Positions 9,830 through 20,031 are shown, numbered from the stretch's first letter. The stretch: 64,000 bases of DNA from Methylobacterium sp. WL1 (GCF_008000895.1 NZ_CP042823.1:3438001-3502000), one strand, 5' to 3'. The notes: generated by a model not told the origin, from the letters alone. Program-made: numbers and translations.

Positions 9830-10552
9830 ATGGTTGCCGAACAGGTTCGTCGAGACCGGGTCTGGAAGCGCCGTGTGGCCGCATTCCTCGGATCGGCCGT
9901 TCTCCTGGCCGGCGCGGCCAGCGTCGGCCCGCGTCTCCTCAGGCCGAACGCCTACGCGTCCGTCACGTCGATCGCCACGCGGCCGGACTTTCATGATCCT
10001 GCGCTGCTGGCGCGGGCCTGGGCCTTACCGGTGGCGGCGGCTTACCGGAGACGGCCTTACGAGTACCAGAGCAATCCGAGCTTCTGCGGTCCTGCCACTG
10101 TGGCGAACCTGCTCCGCTCCCTCGGCGTCGACTTCTCGCAAGCCGACGTGCTCCGGGGGACGGCGTTCCAGCCCTGGTTCGGCGTGCTCGTGAATGGGCT
10201 GACGCTGGACGAGCTGGCCGACCTGATGCGAAGGCGGCTCGACCGCCCGGTCCATGTCGTGCGCGATCTCACGTTGCCGGCGTTCCGCGATCTGATGAAG
10301 GGCGGCAACGACCCCGACAAGCGGCTGGTCGTCAACTTCCATCGCGGCCCCTTGTTCGGACGCGGCGCCGGGCATTTCTCGCCGATCCTCGGATATCTGC
10401 CGGACGCGGACCTCGTCTTTGTCGGCGATGTCAACGGCGACTACCGGCCGTTCCTGGTCGACAGCGAGCGCCTGTGGCGCGCCGTCGCGACGCGCGACAG
10501 CACCTCGGGCAAGACGCGCGGGTTGCTGATCGTCGATACGACCGGGCATTGA
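9830..10552 (+). CDS. Phytochelatin synthase-like (PF05023) cysteine peptidase
   Basis: 240-aa protein. A hydrophobic stretch at about 17-33 (FLGSAVLLAGAASVG) could be a signal anchor. The papain-like phytochelatin synthase core follows: catalytic Cys86 in NPSFCGPATV, His182 in GRGAGHFSPILGY and Asp200 in FVGDVNG. The His-Asp spacing of 18 equals that of plant phytochelatin synthase. Only the N-terminal catalytic domain is present, as in other bacterial homologues, which mostly hydrolyse glutathione or its S-conjugates to gamma-Glu-Cys instead of polymerising it. The start is the ATG just before the signal-like segment; the open frame extends further upstream but lacks support. Likely envelope-located and linked to thiol or metal handling. 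Confidence 0.82.
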   Translation: MVAEQVRRDRVWKRRVAAFLGSAVLLAGAASVGPRLLRPNAYASVTSIATRPDFHDPALLARAWALPVAAAYRRRPYEYQSNPSFCGPATVANLLRSLGVDFSQADVLRGTAFQPWFGVLVNGLTLDELADLMRRRLDRPVHVVRDLTLPAFRDLMKGGNDPDKRLVVNFHRGPLFGRGAGHFSPILGYLPDADLVFVGDVNGDYRPFLVDSERLWRAVATRDSTSGKTRGLLIVDTTGH

Positions 10553-10882
10553 GGCAGAGACGCGCCGATCGAGGGCCGGCGTCAAAACCGTCGCTGCGAG
10601 CGTGCGGGAGGACGGTCGACGGGGGAATGCCGGCGGATGCCGCGCGATCGCCTCTGGGCGCTTCCGGTCAGCATTCGGGGAAACGGGGCGGCCCGTCGCC
10701 AACCCTGCAAGCGCAGCACCACCGGTTTGTGGGGAAGGCCACGCGCCGGGACGCCGGGTCCCGAACGGGCGGCCGTCCCGCCCTGACGGGCTCACGGCCC
10801 TTCGATGGCCGCTCCGGCGTCGCCGGCGTGCCTCCGTCAGGGCAGAGACGATGTCTCGTGGTGCCGGGAATCTCGGACCGGA
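10553..10882. other. Intergenic region between convergent genes
   Basis: 330 bases between the phytochelatin-synthase-like gene and the glycosyltransferase, whose 3' ends face each other. Short overlapping frames here are compositional. No clear terminator with a T-run or other element was recognised. Confidence 0.4.
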
Positions 10883-12187
10883 TCAGGTCGCCTTGGATTC
10901 GGCGACGAGGCGGTCCAGCGTTCCAAGGATCACTGCCGACGTATCGATCGCCGCCATATCCGCCGCGATCGACCGCGCGCGCTCGACGAAGGAGGGCACG
11001 GTCAGGACCCGCTCGACCGCCACGCGCAGGTCTCGAGCCTCCGGCCGCTGCGACGGGATCTCGAGGCCTACGCCCGACCACGCCACCCGGGCGCCGACCT
11101 CAGCCTTGTCCTCGGTGCGCCCCGCTGCCACGATCGGTACGCCGGCTTGAAGAGCCAGCTGCACAGTCCCGTAACCGCCATTGGTGACCAGCACGTCGAC
11201 CTTCGGCAGGAGCGCCGCGAAATCGAGGAACTCGGCAAGACGAGCGTTCTTCGGGATCGGTCCGCGCACGTTCCCGATCGGTCGGAGGCCGGTGGTGACG
11301 AGCACCAGCAGGTCGTCGCGCGTGCCGAGCGCCGATAGGGTCGGCTCGATCAGCTCGCCGAGATCGGCGTTGGCGACTGTCCCCTGGGTTACGAGCACGA
11401 CCTGCTTGGACCCGTCGAGTTCGCCCCACCAGTCCGGCAGGGCAGCGTCCCGCTGAGGCGGAGGGGGCAGGGCGCCTACGAACCGGACGTGGTCGGGCAG
11501 CCGCCCGAAATCGTACTCGAACGCCGGTACGGTCGTCTGAAGGACGGCGTCGGCCATGAGATGGCGCGAATGCAGCACCGAGCACGGCAACGGCGGCAGG
11601 CCCATCTCGGCAAGTTTGGCATCCGCGTAAGCGCGGACCGGCGCACCGAATAGACGTTCGGCTTCGATGGCGATGGCCGCGTATGCCGCGCGCGCGGCCT
11701 CGTCGCGTGCCGGCGGCAACCCGATCATGGTCGGAGCTCCATCCGGCCTGTCGGCCACCAGGATCGTGATGCTGCAGGCGACGATCGGTGGCCGGGGTGT
11801 CCCCTCGTCCAGGAACAGGGCCGTCGCGCCGAAGAACAGATTGTCCACGACGATGATGTCGGGGCGCTCGGACGCGATGATCCTGCGCAGCGTCTCGGCC
11901 TGAGCCCGCATCGGGTCGAGGAAGATACGCTCGAAATTGTAGCGGAGCTGCTCCGGGCCCGGGGGTAGATTTGCGCGCTCGGGTAACACGTCCTCGATCC
12001 GCGTGAGGTCGATGTCAGCGCCGGCGGCGAGCGGCAGGAAGCGGGCACCGGACTTTTCGACGGACGGGCGGAGGTACCCGGCCGTGGCCACCAGCGCCTC
12101 GTCGCCGCGCGCCAAGGCCATGCGCGCGATGGCCAGCAGCGGATTCAGGTGGCCGGCGGCCGGCGTAGCGGCAAAGAGGATTTTCAT
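10883..12187 (-). CDS. Glycosyltransferase, GT1 (UGT/MGT) family
   Basis: 434-aa two-domain GT-B enzyme. The N-terminus MKILFAATPAAGHLNPLLA has the Gly-His acceptor-side motif with His13 as the expected general base. The C-terminal nucleotide-sugar domain has LVLVTTGL, LDFAALLPKVDVLVTNGGYG and ALQAGVPIVAAGRTEDK, the variant PSPG-like region of bacterial UGTs; the usual 'H-x-G' reads N-G-G, a difference seen in some macrolide-type enzymes. These transfer a sugar from an NDP-sugar to small lipophilic acceptors. No biosynthetic cluster surrounds it. The start ATG is preceded by GGTCCTCC read in reverse, giving a GGAGGACC site, though spacing is short. Confidence 0.85.
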   Translation of the reverse strand: MKILFAATPAAGHLNPLLAIARMALARGDEALVATAGYLRPSVEKSGARFLPLAAGADIDLTRIEDVLPERANLPPGPEQLRYNFERIFLDPMRAQAETLRRIIASERPDIIVVDNLFFGATALFLDEGTPRPPIVACSITILVADRPDGAPTMIGLPPARDEAARAAYAAIAIEAERLFGAPVRAYADAKLAEMGLPPLPCSVLHSRHLMADAVLQTTVPAFEYDFGRLPDHVRFVGALPPPPQRDAALPDWWGELDGSKQVVLVTQGTVANADLGELIEPTLSALGTRDDLLVLVTTGLRPIGNVRGPIPKNARLAEFLDFAALLPKVDVLVTNGGYGTVQLALQAGVPIVAAGRTEDKAEVGARVAWSGVGLEIPSQRPEARDLRVAVERVLTVPSFVERARSIAADMAAIDTSAVILGTLDRLVAESKAT

Positions 12188-12710
12188 GGAGGACCCGTGA
12201 CGGCGACAAAGCAGGTTCTGGTCGGTCGCACGCGCTGCACTGTTCCGTGCTCGGTGGTGAACGACGGTCCCTGCTCCTGACCGGGTGTCTGCGCCTTGCG
12301 CATGACCGCAGCGTTTCGCCCGTCGGCGATAAGGTTACAGGCGTAACGTCGGACGGTCGGGCATTCGCCGCTGCCTTGCGTCGGCTATGGCGTTCCTCTG
12401 AGCAATCGTCCGCCTTCCAAATCGCACGCAACGCCATGTCCTGATCGCATCATGGCGAGGATGGGCCGTCCGCGTTTCTGCTTCGAAGCGGACAGGCCAC
12501 TTCCGGCCAGACTACGCGATGCTGGATCGCCACTCGGCGTAACACCGGCCCTTCGGTTTCGCGCCCGATGTCGCCGTCCATCCAAGCCCGGCAGCATCGC
12601 GAAGGCGGACGCTGAGACAAACGTCGTGGGTCGGATCACGGGAACGCTGGTTCCCGGCTCGGGACGGACATGGGAACGTGCCGCTTCGCAAGCCTGCGAA
12701 GGTCCGGCGC
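12188..12710. other. Gene-poor intergenic stretch
   Basis: 523 bases between two minus-strand genes. Several overlapping open frames exist but none shows a family motif, hydrophobic pattern or ribosome site worth calling. The left end must hold the glycosyltransferase promoter. I see no repeat or RNA gene. Confidence 0.4.
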
Positions 12711-13739
12711 TTATATGTCTTCGGATGATCCGAGGAACGCCCGTACCGTGTCGCGGAGAAAAGCCGCATCGGCCGGGTTGGTGGAGGGATTGCCGGCGCG
12801 GTGGCCCCAAATGCTGGGGATCGGCCGCAGGATGGCGTCGCGCAGGGCGGGCAGTTCGGCCGCATTGTCGGCGACGCGGAAGTAGAGGTCGGTCTCCGCG
12901 GGCATCAGCAGCAGCCTGGCCGTGATCGCGCCGAGCGCCCGCGTCAGGTCGCCGTCGAAGCGTGGATCGCGGCTGATGTCGCCCGCGTCCCAGGTGCAGA
13001 GCTGCGCGTAGAGGTCGGCCGCCGGGCGCCGCGCGAAGCGTTCCTCCCAGTCGGTGCGCAGGAAGGTGTCGAGGTCCGGCGCGCCGAGCGCGGTCCGGTG
13101 CAGGTCCGCCCGGTAGAAGTCCTGGCTGAGCGCCCAGCCGGCGTAGATGCGCCCGAAGGCCCGGAGGGACGCGGCGGGCTCGGCCGAGAAGCGGCCCGCG
13201 CCGCGATACGCGGGCGCAGCCTCCAACACCGCCATGAGGCCCTTCAGGAACACGCGGTTATGGGTGGCGGTGCGGGCGCTGCCGCAAATGATCACCGCCC
13301 GGGCGACCTGCTCGGGGAACAGCGCCGCCCAATGGTAGGCTTGCTGCGCGCCCATCGACCAGCCGTAGACGGCGTGCAGCCGCGCGATCCCCCAGGTCTC
13401 GGCGAGGAGGCGGCGCTGGGCGTGGACGTTGTCCCAGGCGGTGACGAGGCCGGGCCAGTCCGGCGTGTTGGATGGGCTCGATGACAGGCCGTTGCCGAAC
13501 ATGTCCGGGATGACGATGAACCACCGCTCCGGATCGAGCACGCCGTCCGGGCCGATCAGCCATTCGAGGTCGGGATGCTGGGCCGCATAGCTCGTCGGGT
13601 AGAGCACGACGTTGTCGCGCCCGGGGGCGAGGGTCCCGTGCGTCTTCCAGCGCAGCTGCGCCCCCTCCAGCACGCCGCCCGATTGGAGGGGCAGATCGCC
13701 GAGGGCGAAGGTTCCGGCGGCGCTGGCCCAGCCGGTCAC
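12711..13739 (-). CDS. Alpha/beta-fold hydrolase, homoserine O-acetyltransferase (MetX)-like
   Basis: 342-aa alpha/beta hydrolase. The nucleophile elbow is GWSMG (Ser128) and the C-terminal WGHRAGNP supplies the catalytic His. The oxyanion segment YPTSYAAQHPD and the lid region with AFGRIYAGWALSQDFYR are typical of the MetX-like branch that includes non-biosynthetic acyl hydrolases and transferases. The start is a GTG in a GTGA overlap with the desaturase gene upstream; no in-frame ATG fits. Translational coupling implies a joint pathway, possibly acting on an unsaturated acyl or terpenoid compound. True MetX is usually about 370-400 aa and paired with MetW, which is absent here, so methionine synthesis is unlikely. 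Confidence 0.85.
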   Translation of the reverse strand: MTGWASAAGTFALGDLPLQSGGVLEGAQLRWKTHGTLAPGRDNVVLYPTSYAAQHPDLEWLIGPDGVLDPERWFIVIPDMFGNGLSSSPSNTPDWPGLVTAWDNVHAQRRLLAETWGIARLHAVYGWSMGAQQAYHWAALFPEQVARAVIICGSARTATHNRVFLKGLMAVLEAAPAYRGAGRFSAEPAASLRAFGRIYAGWALSQDFYRADLHRTALGAPDLDTFLRTDWEERFARRPAADLYAQLCTWDAGDISRDPRFDGDLTRALGAITARLLLMPAETDLYFRVADNAAELPALRDAILRPIPSIWGHRAGNPSTNPADAAFLRDTVRAFLGSSEDI

Positions 13740-14635
13740 GGGCGCAACGTCCGGACGAAGCCGACATGCCACTTGGCGTAGCCGCGCTGCAGCACGACGA
13801 GCCGCTCGCGCATCGCCGCGTGGGCGTCCGGCAGGCGGTGGAACGGGATCGACGGGTAGAGGTGATGCTCGGTGTGGAACGGCATGTTCCACATGAGCAG
13901 ACGCATCAGGCCGTTGGTCAAGGTCGTGCGGGTGTTGGTCAGGCCGTTGTCGTCCATAGTGCAGAGCGTGTGCTCGGTGAGCAGGTAGAGCCGCAGGAAC
14001 GGCTGCCCGAGGAGCTGCGGACCGATCCAGAACACCAGGGGCGCCCACCATCCGACCAGCACCATGGCCAGAACCGAGACGCCGAGCAGGACGGCGCACA
14101 TCAGCCGGAGCGACCGGATGATGCGCGGCGCGGCGCGCTCCGTGATGAAAGGGTAGGCCGAAAGATCGCCGCGCAGGCCGGCCGCAGCCACTTGGAGGCG
14201 GGTGCGCCAGTAGGGCAGCGCCATCACGCGCCAGACATAGGCGTCGAGGGTGGAGGGGGGCAGCAACGCGAGTTCCGGATCGTGCTCGGGGTCCTGGGTA
14301 TGGCGGTGATGGGCCAAGTGGAAGGCCGTGTAGAAGTGCCAGTTCAGGAGCGACGGGCAGGCCACCAGCCAGCCGACGACGGCGTTGGCCCGGCGCGAGC
14401 GGAATGCGGTCAGGTGGATCGTCTCGTGGATCGGCGCGAACAACGCCGATTGCACGATGCCGAGCAGCAGCATGGCGGGCAGCAGCGTCCACGGCCCGGA
14501 GCGCCAGACCAGCCAGCCGGAGCCGGCCAACATCAGGACATGCGCGCCGAGGCGCATCGCACCGCGCAGGTCCGAGCGCTGCGACAGCGCCTTCACCTCC
14601 GCGCCCGTCAGAATTCGTCCGCTCGCCGAAGCCAT
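13736..14635 (-). CDS. Membrane fatty acid desaturase family protein
   Basis: 299-aa membrane di-iron enzyme with the three histidine boxes in order: HETIH at 70-74, H106-xx-HH109-110 (HLAHH, then RH) and HTEHH at 254-258. About four hydrophobic segments separate them. Members desaturate or hydroxylate acyl chains, carotenoids or aldehydes using O2 and an electron donor. The ATG has moderate surroundings (GAGATCC upstream). It lies about 100 bases downstream of the second importer's ATPase gene on the same strand and overlaps the hydrolase after it. Co-transcription with the importer is possible. Substrate unknown. Confidence 0.88.
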   Translation of the reverse strand: MASASGRILTGAEVKALSQRSDLRGAMRLGAHVLMLAGSGWLVWRSGPWTLLPAMLLLGIVQSALFAPIHETIHLTAFRSRRANAVVGWLVACPSLLNWHFYTAFHLAHHRHTQDPEHDPELALLPPSTLDAYVWRVMALPYWRTRLQVAAAGLRGDLSAYPFITERAAPRIIRSLRLMCAVLLGVSVLAMVLVGWWAPLVFWIGPQLLGQPFLRLYLLTEHTLCTMDDNGLTNTRTTLTNGLMRLLMWNMPFHTEHHLYPSIPFHRLPDAHAAMRERLVVLQRGYAKWHVGFVRTLRP

Positions 14636-14733
14636 GGATCTCCCCGAGAGTTGCAGGCGCCTCGAAAAACACACGCCTGGTGCATCATCCGTGCCGGTGC
14701 CGCGGGCCTTCGTCGCCGAACCGGCGGACGCGC

Positions 14734-16383
14734 TCAGGCGGTCCGCGCCTCGGGCGCCGACGCGTCGAGGCCGCCGAACAGGCGGCGGCCGGGCATCGCG
14801 GCCACGAGGCCGCGCGTGTAGGGGTGCTCGGGCGCGGCGAAGATCGCAGCGGCCGGTCCCGCCTCGACGATCCGGCCCTGCTGCATCACCGCGACCCGGT
14901 CGGCGATCCGGGCCGCGATGCGCAGGTCGTGGGTGATGAACAGCATCGCGAGGTTGTACTCGGCGCGGAGCTCCGCCAGCAGGTCGAGCACGCGGGCCTG
15001 TACGGAAACGTCGAGCGCCGAAACCGCCTCGTCCGCTACGAGGACGCGCGGCTTGAGCGCCAGCGCCCGGGCGATGCAGATGCGCTGGCGCTGGCCGCCG
15101 GAGAACTCGTGCGGGAAGCGGTCGGCCGCGCCGGCCTTCAGGCCGACCCGGTCGAGCAGCGCCCGTGCCTCGGCGACGGCCTCGGCCTTCGGCACGCCGT
15201 AGGCCATCGGGCCGCGGGCGATCGCCTCGCCGACCCTCTGGCGCGGGTTCAGCGCCGCGAACGGGTCCTGGAACACGATCTGGAGGCGGCGGCGTGCGAC
15301 CCGGAGGGCTTCGCCCCGCAGGGCCAGGAGATCCTGGCCCTCGAAGCGGACACGGCCCGAATCCGGCTCGGCCAGACGCAGGATCATCTGCCCCAGGGTC
15401 GACTTGCCCGACCCCGACTCGCCCACCACCGCCACCGTCTCGCCGGCCGACAGCGTGAGGGAGATCCCGTCCGCGGCGACCACGCGCCGGGCTGGACGGA
15501 ACCAGCCCTGCCGGGTGATGAAGGTCTTGGAGAGTGCTTCGATCTCGAGCAGCGGCGGCGACGCCGCCGTCGTCCTGCGGGGCGTGCGGCCGCCGCCATG
15601 CGGCACCGCGGCGATCAATGCCCGGGTGTAGGGGTCGCGCGGCGCGGTCAGGACCGCCTCGGCGCTGCCCTGCTCGACGACCCGGCCGTCGCGCATCACC
15701 ACGACGCGGTCGGCCATCTCGGCGACCACGCCGAAATCGTGCGTGATCAGCAGGACGCCCATCTGCCGCTCGCTCTGGAGGCGGCGGATTAGCGCCAGGA
15801 TCTGCGCCTGCGTGGTCACGTCGAGGGCGGTGGTCGGCTCGTCGGCCACCAGCAGCGCCGGATTGTTGGCCATGGCGATGGCGATCATCACCCGCTGGCG
15901 CTGGCCGCCCGACAGCGCGAACGGGAAGCTGGCCCGGATCCGCGCCGGGTCGGGCAGGCCGACATCCTGGATCAGCGCGCCGACCCGTGCTCCGACCGCG
16001 GAGCGCGGCGTTTCCGGCGCATGGGCCCGTATGCCCTCGGCGATCTGCTCGCCGATCCGTTTCAGCGGGTTCAGTGCGCTGAGCGGCTCCTGGAAGATCA
16101 TCGCGGCCTCGCGTCCGCGGACGGTGCGCATCTCCGCCTCGGAGGCGGTGGCGATGTCGCGCCCGCGCAGCGCGACCGCGCCGCCGGCCACCGTCACCCC
16201 CGACGGCAGCAGGCCCAGGATCGCGTGGGCGATCATCGACTTGCCCGACCCCGACTCGCCCACGAGGCAGACGATCTCGTTTGCGCCCACCGTGATCGAG
16301 ACGTCGCTCACCGCCTGGGCCCGGTCGGCGCCCCGCGGCAGGCTTACGGAGAGGTCCGAGATCGTGAGGACCGGCGGGCTCAT
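14734..16383 (-). CDS. Fused two-domain Dpp/Opp ABC transporter ATPase (DppD-DppF fusion)
   Basis: 549-aa protein with two complete ABC domains in one chain. Domain 1: Walker [10 protein letters not shown] at 42-50, signature [15 protein letters not shown], Walker [13 protein letters not shown]. Domain 2 begins near residue 280: Walker [10 protein letters not shown], signature [15 protein letters not shown], Walker [13 protein letters not shown]. Each ends in the (D/E)(H/P)PYTR segment of the oligopeptide family. The start ATG overlaps the permease stop (ATGA). In the first importer of this window the same functions are two separate genes, so the fusion is a clear structural difference. It energises the permease pair encoded upstream. 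Confidence 0.93.
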   Translation of the reverse strand: MSPPVLTISDLSVSLPRGADRAQAVSDVSITVGANEIVCLVGESGSGKSMIAHAILGLLPSGVTVAGGAVALRGRDIATASEAEMRTVRGREAAMIFQEPLSALNPLKRIGEQIAEGIRAHAPETPRSAVGARVGALIQDVGLPDPARIRASFPFALSGGQRQRVMIAIAMANNPALLVADEPTTALDVTTQAQILALIRRLQSERQMGVLLITHDFGVVAEMADRVVVMRDGRVVEQGSAEAVLTAPRDPYTRALIAAVPHGGGRTPRRTTAASPPLLEIEALSKTFITRQGWFRPARRVVAADGISLTLSAGETVAVVGESGSGKSTLGQMILRLAEPDSGRVRFEGQDLLALRGEALRVARRRLQIVFQDPFAALNPRQRVGEAIARGPMAYGVPKAEAVAEARALLDRVGLKAGAADRFPHEFSGGQRQRICIARALALKPRVLVADEAVSALDVSVQARVLDLLAELRAEYNLAMLFITHDLRIAARIADRVAVMQQGRIVEAGPAAAIFAAPEHPYTRGLVAAMPGRRLFGGLDASAPEARTA

Positions 16384-17219
16384 GCGCCGCTCCGCCGGGC
16401 AAGCCGCGGGTTGAGCGCGTCGTTGAGCGCCTCGCCGACGAGGTTGATGGCGAGCACCGTCACGAGGATCGCGGCGCCGGGGAAGACGCTCGTCCACCAG
16501 GCCTGCCGGATGACCGTGCGGGCGGCGCCGACCATGTAGCCCCAGGACATCAGGTTCGGATCGCCCAGACCGAGGAAACTCAGCGCGCTCTCGATCAGGA
16601 TCGCGGTGGCCACCGTGAGCGAGCCGGTGACGATGATCGGCGCCAGGGCGTTCGGCAGGATGTGGCGCAGGACCAGGGCCGCGGGGCGCTCGCCCTGGCA
16701 GGCGGCGGCCCGCACGAAGTCCCGGTTCTTCAGCCGCAGGAACTCGCCGCGGGTCAGGCGTGCCAGCGGCGGCCAGCTGATCGCCGCGATCGCCAGGATC
16801 TCGTGGGCGAGCGACGGCCCGAGGGTCGCGACCAGCAGTACCGCCAGGATGAAGCCGGGAATCGTCTGGAACAGCTCGGCGATCCGCATCAGCACGGCGT
16901 CGACGACGCCGCCGAACCATCCGGCCGTCGCCCCGATCGCCACGCCGATCAGCAGCGCTGCGAGCGTCGAGGCGAGGCCGATCGCCAGCGAGACCCGGGC
17001 GCCATGGGCGAGGCCGGCGGCGATGTCCCGGCCCATCGTGTCGGAGCCCAAGGGCAGATCGGGGCTGAGCGGCGGCTCGAAGGGCGCGCCGACCATCTCC
17101 CAGGGATCGACCGGGACGAGGAGCGGCGCGAAGATCGCCACCACGACCACCGCCACGAGCAGCACGAGGCCGATCACCCCGCCGGGATTGCGCAGGAACG
17201 CCCGGACGAACCCCATCAC
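16380..17219 (-). CDS. Dpp/Opp-type ABC transporter permease (DppC type), second system
   Basis: 279-aa inner-membrane permease: N-terminal [20 protein letters not shown], the OppC signature [17 protein letters not shown], the EAA loop [20 protein letters not shown] and the terminal [10 protein letters not shown] / [15 protein letters not shown]. The start is a GTG forming GTGA with the upstream stop codon; the next codon is ATG and may be used instead. Parallel in order to the first importer, but sequence identity is only moderate, so they are paralogues and not a recent duplication. Confidence 0.92.
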   Translation of the reverse strand: MMGFVRAFLRNPGGVIGLVLLVAVVVVAIFAPLLVPVDPWEMVGAPFEPPLSPDLPLGSDTMGRDIAAGLAHGARVSLAIGLASTLAALLIGVAIGATAGWFGGVVDAVLMRIAELFQTIPGFILAVLLVATLGPSLAHEILAIAAISWPPLARLTRGEFLRLKNRDFVRAAACQGERPAALVLRHILPNALAPIIVTGSLTVATAILIESALSFLGLGDPNLMSWGYMVGAARTVIRQAWWTSVFPGAAILVTVLAINLVGEALNDALNPRLARRSGA

Positions 17220-18202
17220 GCGGCCTTCGCGGAGGCGTCAATCCGCGGATCGATGAGCCGCGAGAGCAGGTCGGTCAGCATGTTGATGACGATCACGAGC
17301 ACGGACATGACGAGGAAGATCCCAAGCAGGACCGGGTAGTCGCGCTGGCTGAGGGCCTCGAACACCAGCCGGCCGAGCCCCGGCCAGGCGAAGACGGTCT
17401 CGACCACCACCGAGCCGCCCACGAGCGCCCCGGCCTGCATGCCGGCGACGGTGACCACCGGCAGGATCGCGTTGCGGATCATGTGGTCGCGGATCACGCG
17501 TCCGCGGGTAAGCCCCTTGGCCCGGGCGGTCTTCACGAAATCCTGGGCGGCCACCTCGACGATCGAGCTCCGCATCAGGCGGGCGTAGACCGCCAGATAG
17601 ACCGCGGCGAGCGACAGGACGGGCAGGATCAGATGGGCCAGCACGTCGCCGACCTGCCCCAGCGGCGAGAGGGTCGCGCCGACGCTGCGGTAGCCGAAGG
17701 CCGGCAGCCATTCGAGCTGGACCGAGAAGACCAGCACCAGCATCAGGCCGAGCCAGAAGACCGGCATGGCGTAGAGCACCAGCGCCACGAGGCCGATCAG
17801 CGTGTCGGACCACCGGCCCGCCCGGACGCCCGACAGGGTACCGAGCAGGATCCCGGACCCGAGCGCCAGGGCGAAGGCCGTGCCGGTGAGCAGCAGGGTC
17901 GCGGGCAGGCGCTCCAGCACGAGGCCGAGCACCGGCCGCTGCTGCCGGTAGGAATAGCCGAGGTCGAGCCGCAGGACCCGGCCGAGATAGGTCGCGAGTT
18001 GCACCGGGTAGGGCTTGTCGAGGCCGTATTCCGCCCGGAGCTGCCGGAGAAGCGTCTCGTCCGAGGCGCCGGACTGGCCCGCGATGACCTGGGCCGGATC
18101 GCCGGGCGCCGCGTGGACGAGGGCGAAGTTCACACTGGCGATGACCAGGATCACCGCCAGCGTCCGCGCGATCCAGGCGGCCAGGGCGGCCATCGTCCTC
18201 AT
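17216..18202 (-). CDS. Dpp/Opp-type ABC transporter permease (DppB type), second system
   Basis: 328-aa permease. Conserved OppB elements are HAAPGDPAQVIAGQSG, AEYGLDKPYPVQLATYLG, the EAA loop ARAKGLTRGRVIRDHMIRNA and VFAWPGLGRLVFEA. Six hydrophobic segments are evident. The ATG overlaps the binding-protein gene by ATGA; a second ATG three codons later is an alternative. It partners the DppC-like protein that follows. Confidence 0.93.
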   Translation of the reverse strand: MRTMAALAAWIARTLAVILVIASVNFALVHAAPGDPAQVIAGQSGASDETLLRQLRAEYGLDKPYPVQLATYLGRVLRLDLGYSYRQQRPVLGLVLERLPATLLLTGTAFALALGSGILLGTLSGVRAGRWSDTLIGLVALVLYAMPVFWLGLMLVLVFSVQLEWLPAFGYRSVGATLSPLGQVGDVLAHLILPVLSLAAVYLAVYARLMRSSIVEVAAQDFVKTARAKGLTRGRVIRDHMIRNAILPVVTVAGMQAGALVGGSVVVETVFAWPGLGRLVFEALSQRDYPVLLGIFLVMSVLVIVINMLTDLLSRLIDPRIDASAKAA

Positions 18203-19782
18203 GCGCGATAGGCCCGGGCGAAGGTGTCGTTCACGCCGCTGCCCGTGACGACGAGATCCTTGATGCGCTTGTCGGTGAAGGTCGGGAAATCGAGTTCGGT
18301 GAGCCAGGCCACCGCGGCGTCCTCGACCAGGATCTTCTGGACCCGGCTGTAGAGCGCCTGCCGGGTCGCGTCGTCCCGCGCCACGGCAGCCTCCTCGAAC
18401 AACCTGTCGACTTCCGGATTGCTGTATCCGGAGGTGTTCGAGAACAGGATGCCCTTGCGGATGTTCGTGGAGATGTAGGAGCGCGAGACGCCGAGAGCGG
18501 GATCCCCGTATTGGTAGGTCCAGGGCGCGGAGATCTCGAACTCCCAGTTGCCGCATCGCGCCGCCCAGCCGCCGACGTCGATGCCTTCCAGCACGATGTC
18601 GATCCCGACCTTGCCGAGGGACTGGCGCACGTACTCGGCCACCCGCTGCCACAGCTCGCCGTAGGGCGGCACCAGGTATTTCAGGCTTACCCGCTTGCCG
18701 CCCGCGCCGGGCTTCAGCCCCATCTCGTCCAGGAGCGCCGCTGCCTTGGCCGGGGCATACTCGTAGGTCTTCACGTCCGGCTCGTAGAACCGCGTCTTCG
18801 AGGAGACCGGGCCGGTGGCGACCTTGCCGAGGCCGAAGAAGACGCGCTTGCGCAGGGCCTCCCGGTCGATGGCGTAGAGCACCGCCTGCCGGAATCGCCG
18901 GTCGTTCATCGGCGCGATGCGCGTGTTCATCTCCAGCCAGAGATGGGGGGCGTAGAACTCGTAGCCCTTCGTGGTCATGTCGAGGTTCGGCAGCGCCTTG
19001 AGGCGCGGCACGTCGAAGGCCTCGACGTCGTTCCACTGGGTCAGCTGGATCGTGCCGCTCTCCAGGGCGACGGCCCGGGAGGCCGCGTCCGGAATGACGC
19101 GGTAGTAGATCTCGTCGAGATAGGGTTCACCGTTGCGGTAATAGCCTTCGTGGCGCACGAGGTGGATGTGGGATCCCTTGACCCATTCCTTGAGCTTGAA
19201 CGGGCCGGTGCCGATCGCCCGGGCGTTGTTCGGGTTCTGCCGCAGATCGGTGTTCTCGTAGAGCGCTTTGGAGATGATCGGCGCGGTGGTGGCGTCGAAA
19301 GCGTGCAGGAACGGCGCGAACGGCTCCTTCAGCTTGAACACCACGGTGAGCGGGTCCGGCGCTTCGGCGGACGCAAGGCGCGAGAACGTGCCGCGCGCCC
19401 TCGCATGAGCCTCCATCAGCGCCTTCGTGACGGAGAACACCACATCCTCCGAGGTCATCGGCGACCCGTCGTGGAAGGTGATCCCGGGAAACAGCTTGAA
19501 CGTGTAGGTCAGGCCATCCGGGCTGCGCTCCCAGCTCTGGGCCATGCCGGGCTTCGGCGTCAGATCGAAATCGTAGGTGAGCAGGCTCTCGTAGATCTTG
19601 CCGCAGACCGTGAGCGTCGGGGCCTGCTGGTTGAGCGCCGAGACCAGGATCGGCGGCTCGGGCTGGATCACGGTGTTGAGGACGCCGCCGCGGGTCTGGC
19701 CTGCGGCGCGCGTGACGCCGAAGGGGATCGGCCCCGCCGCACCTGCGGCGAGCACGAGCTTGGCGAAATCGCGTCGATTCAT
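18199..19782 (-). CDS. Solute-binding protein, family 5, with Tat signal
   Basis: 527-aa receptor of the second importer. MNRRDFAKLVLAAGAAG is a twin-arginine signal (RRDFAK), so the protein should be exported folded through Tat, unlike the Sec-type receptor of the first system. Family-5 features follow: LNTVIQPEPPILVSALN, the MAQSWERSPDGLTYTF block, FHDGSPMTSEDVVFS and GTGPFKLKEWVKGSHI. The start is the ATG of the Tat signal; 18 extra codons upstream are unsupported. It is first in its operon; the gene for another receptor is transcribed divergently from the same 249-base gap. Confidence 0.93.
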   Translation of the reverse strand: MNRRDFAKLVLAAGAAGPIPFGVTRAAGQTRGGVLNTVIQPEPPILVSALNQQAPTLTVCGKIYESLLTYDFDLTPKPGMAQSWERSPDGLTYTFKLFPGITFHDGSPMTSEDVVFSVTKALMEAHARARGTFSRLASAEAPDPLTVVFKLKEPFAPFLHAFDATTAPIISKALYENTDLRQNPNNARAIGTGPFKLKEWVKGSHIHLVRHEGYYRNGEPYLDEIYYRVIPDAASRAVALESGTIQLTQWNDVEAFDVPRLKALPNLDMTTKGYEFYAPHLWLEMNTRIAPMNDRRFRQAVLYAIDREALRKRVFFGLGKVATGPVSSKTRFYEPDVKTYEYAPAKAAALLDEMGLKPGAGGKRVSLKYLVPPYGELWQRVAEYVRQSLGKVGIDIVLEGIDVGGWAARCGNWEFEISAPWTYQYGDPALGVSRSYISTNIRKGILFSNTSGYSNPEVDRLFEEAAVARDDATRQALYSRVQKILVEDAAVAWLTELDFPTFTDKRIKDLVVTGSGVNDTFARAYRA

Positions 19783-20031
19783 CCGGGACCTTTTCAAGCG
19801 GCTCGGAGCCCTCCGGGGCGATCCGGCAATCCCCACGGCGAGCTGGGGCCGTTCCAGCCGAATGCATCGAACAGGCCACTTCTGGTGGCGCTAACCCGGC
19901 AACCTTCCAATTCGTGGGTGAGGAGGCCCGCACGGTGCCCTCGCGGATCGCGCCGAACGCCCCTGGATCGGCACGCCATCTTTTGCTGGTATCCGGCTTG
20001 CTTAGCCGGCTCGGACACAGGGTGAATACGC
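19783..20031. promoter_or_regulatory. Divergent promoter region between two solute-binding protein genes
   Basis: 249 bases separate divergently transcribed receptor genes, so both operons must start here. No operator palindrome or confident -35/-10 pair was identified; assignment rests on gene orientation. Confidence 0.45.

Noticed and set aside
12015..12437. Minus-strand ORF upstream of the glycosyltransferase
   Set aside because: Overlaps the glycosyltransferase in another frame and has no recognisable features.
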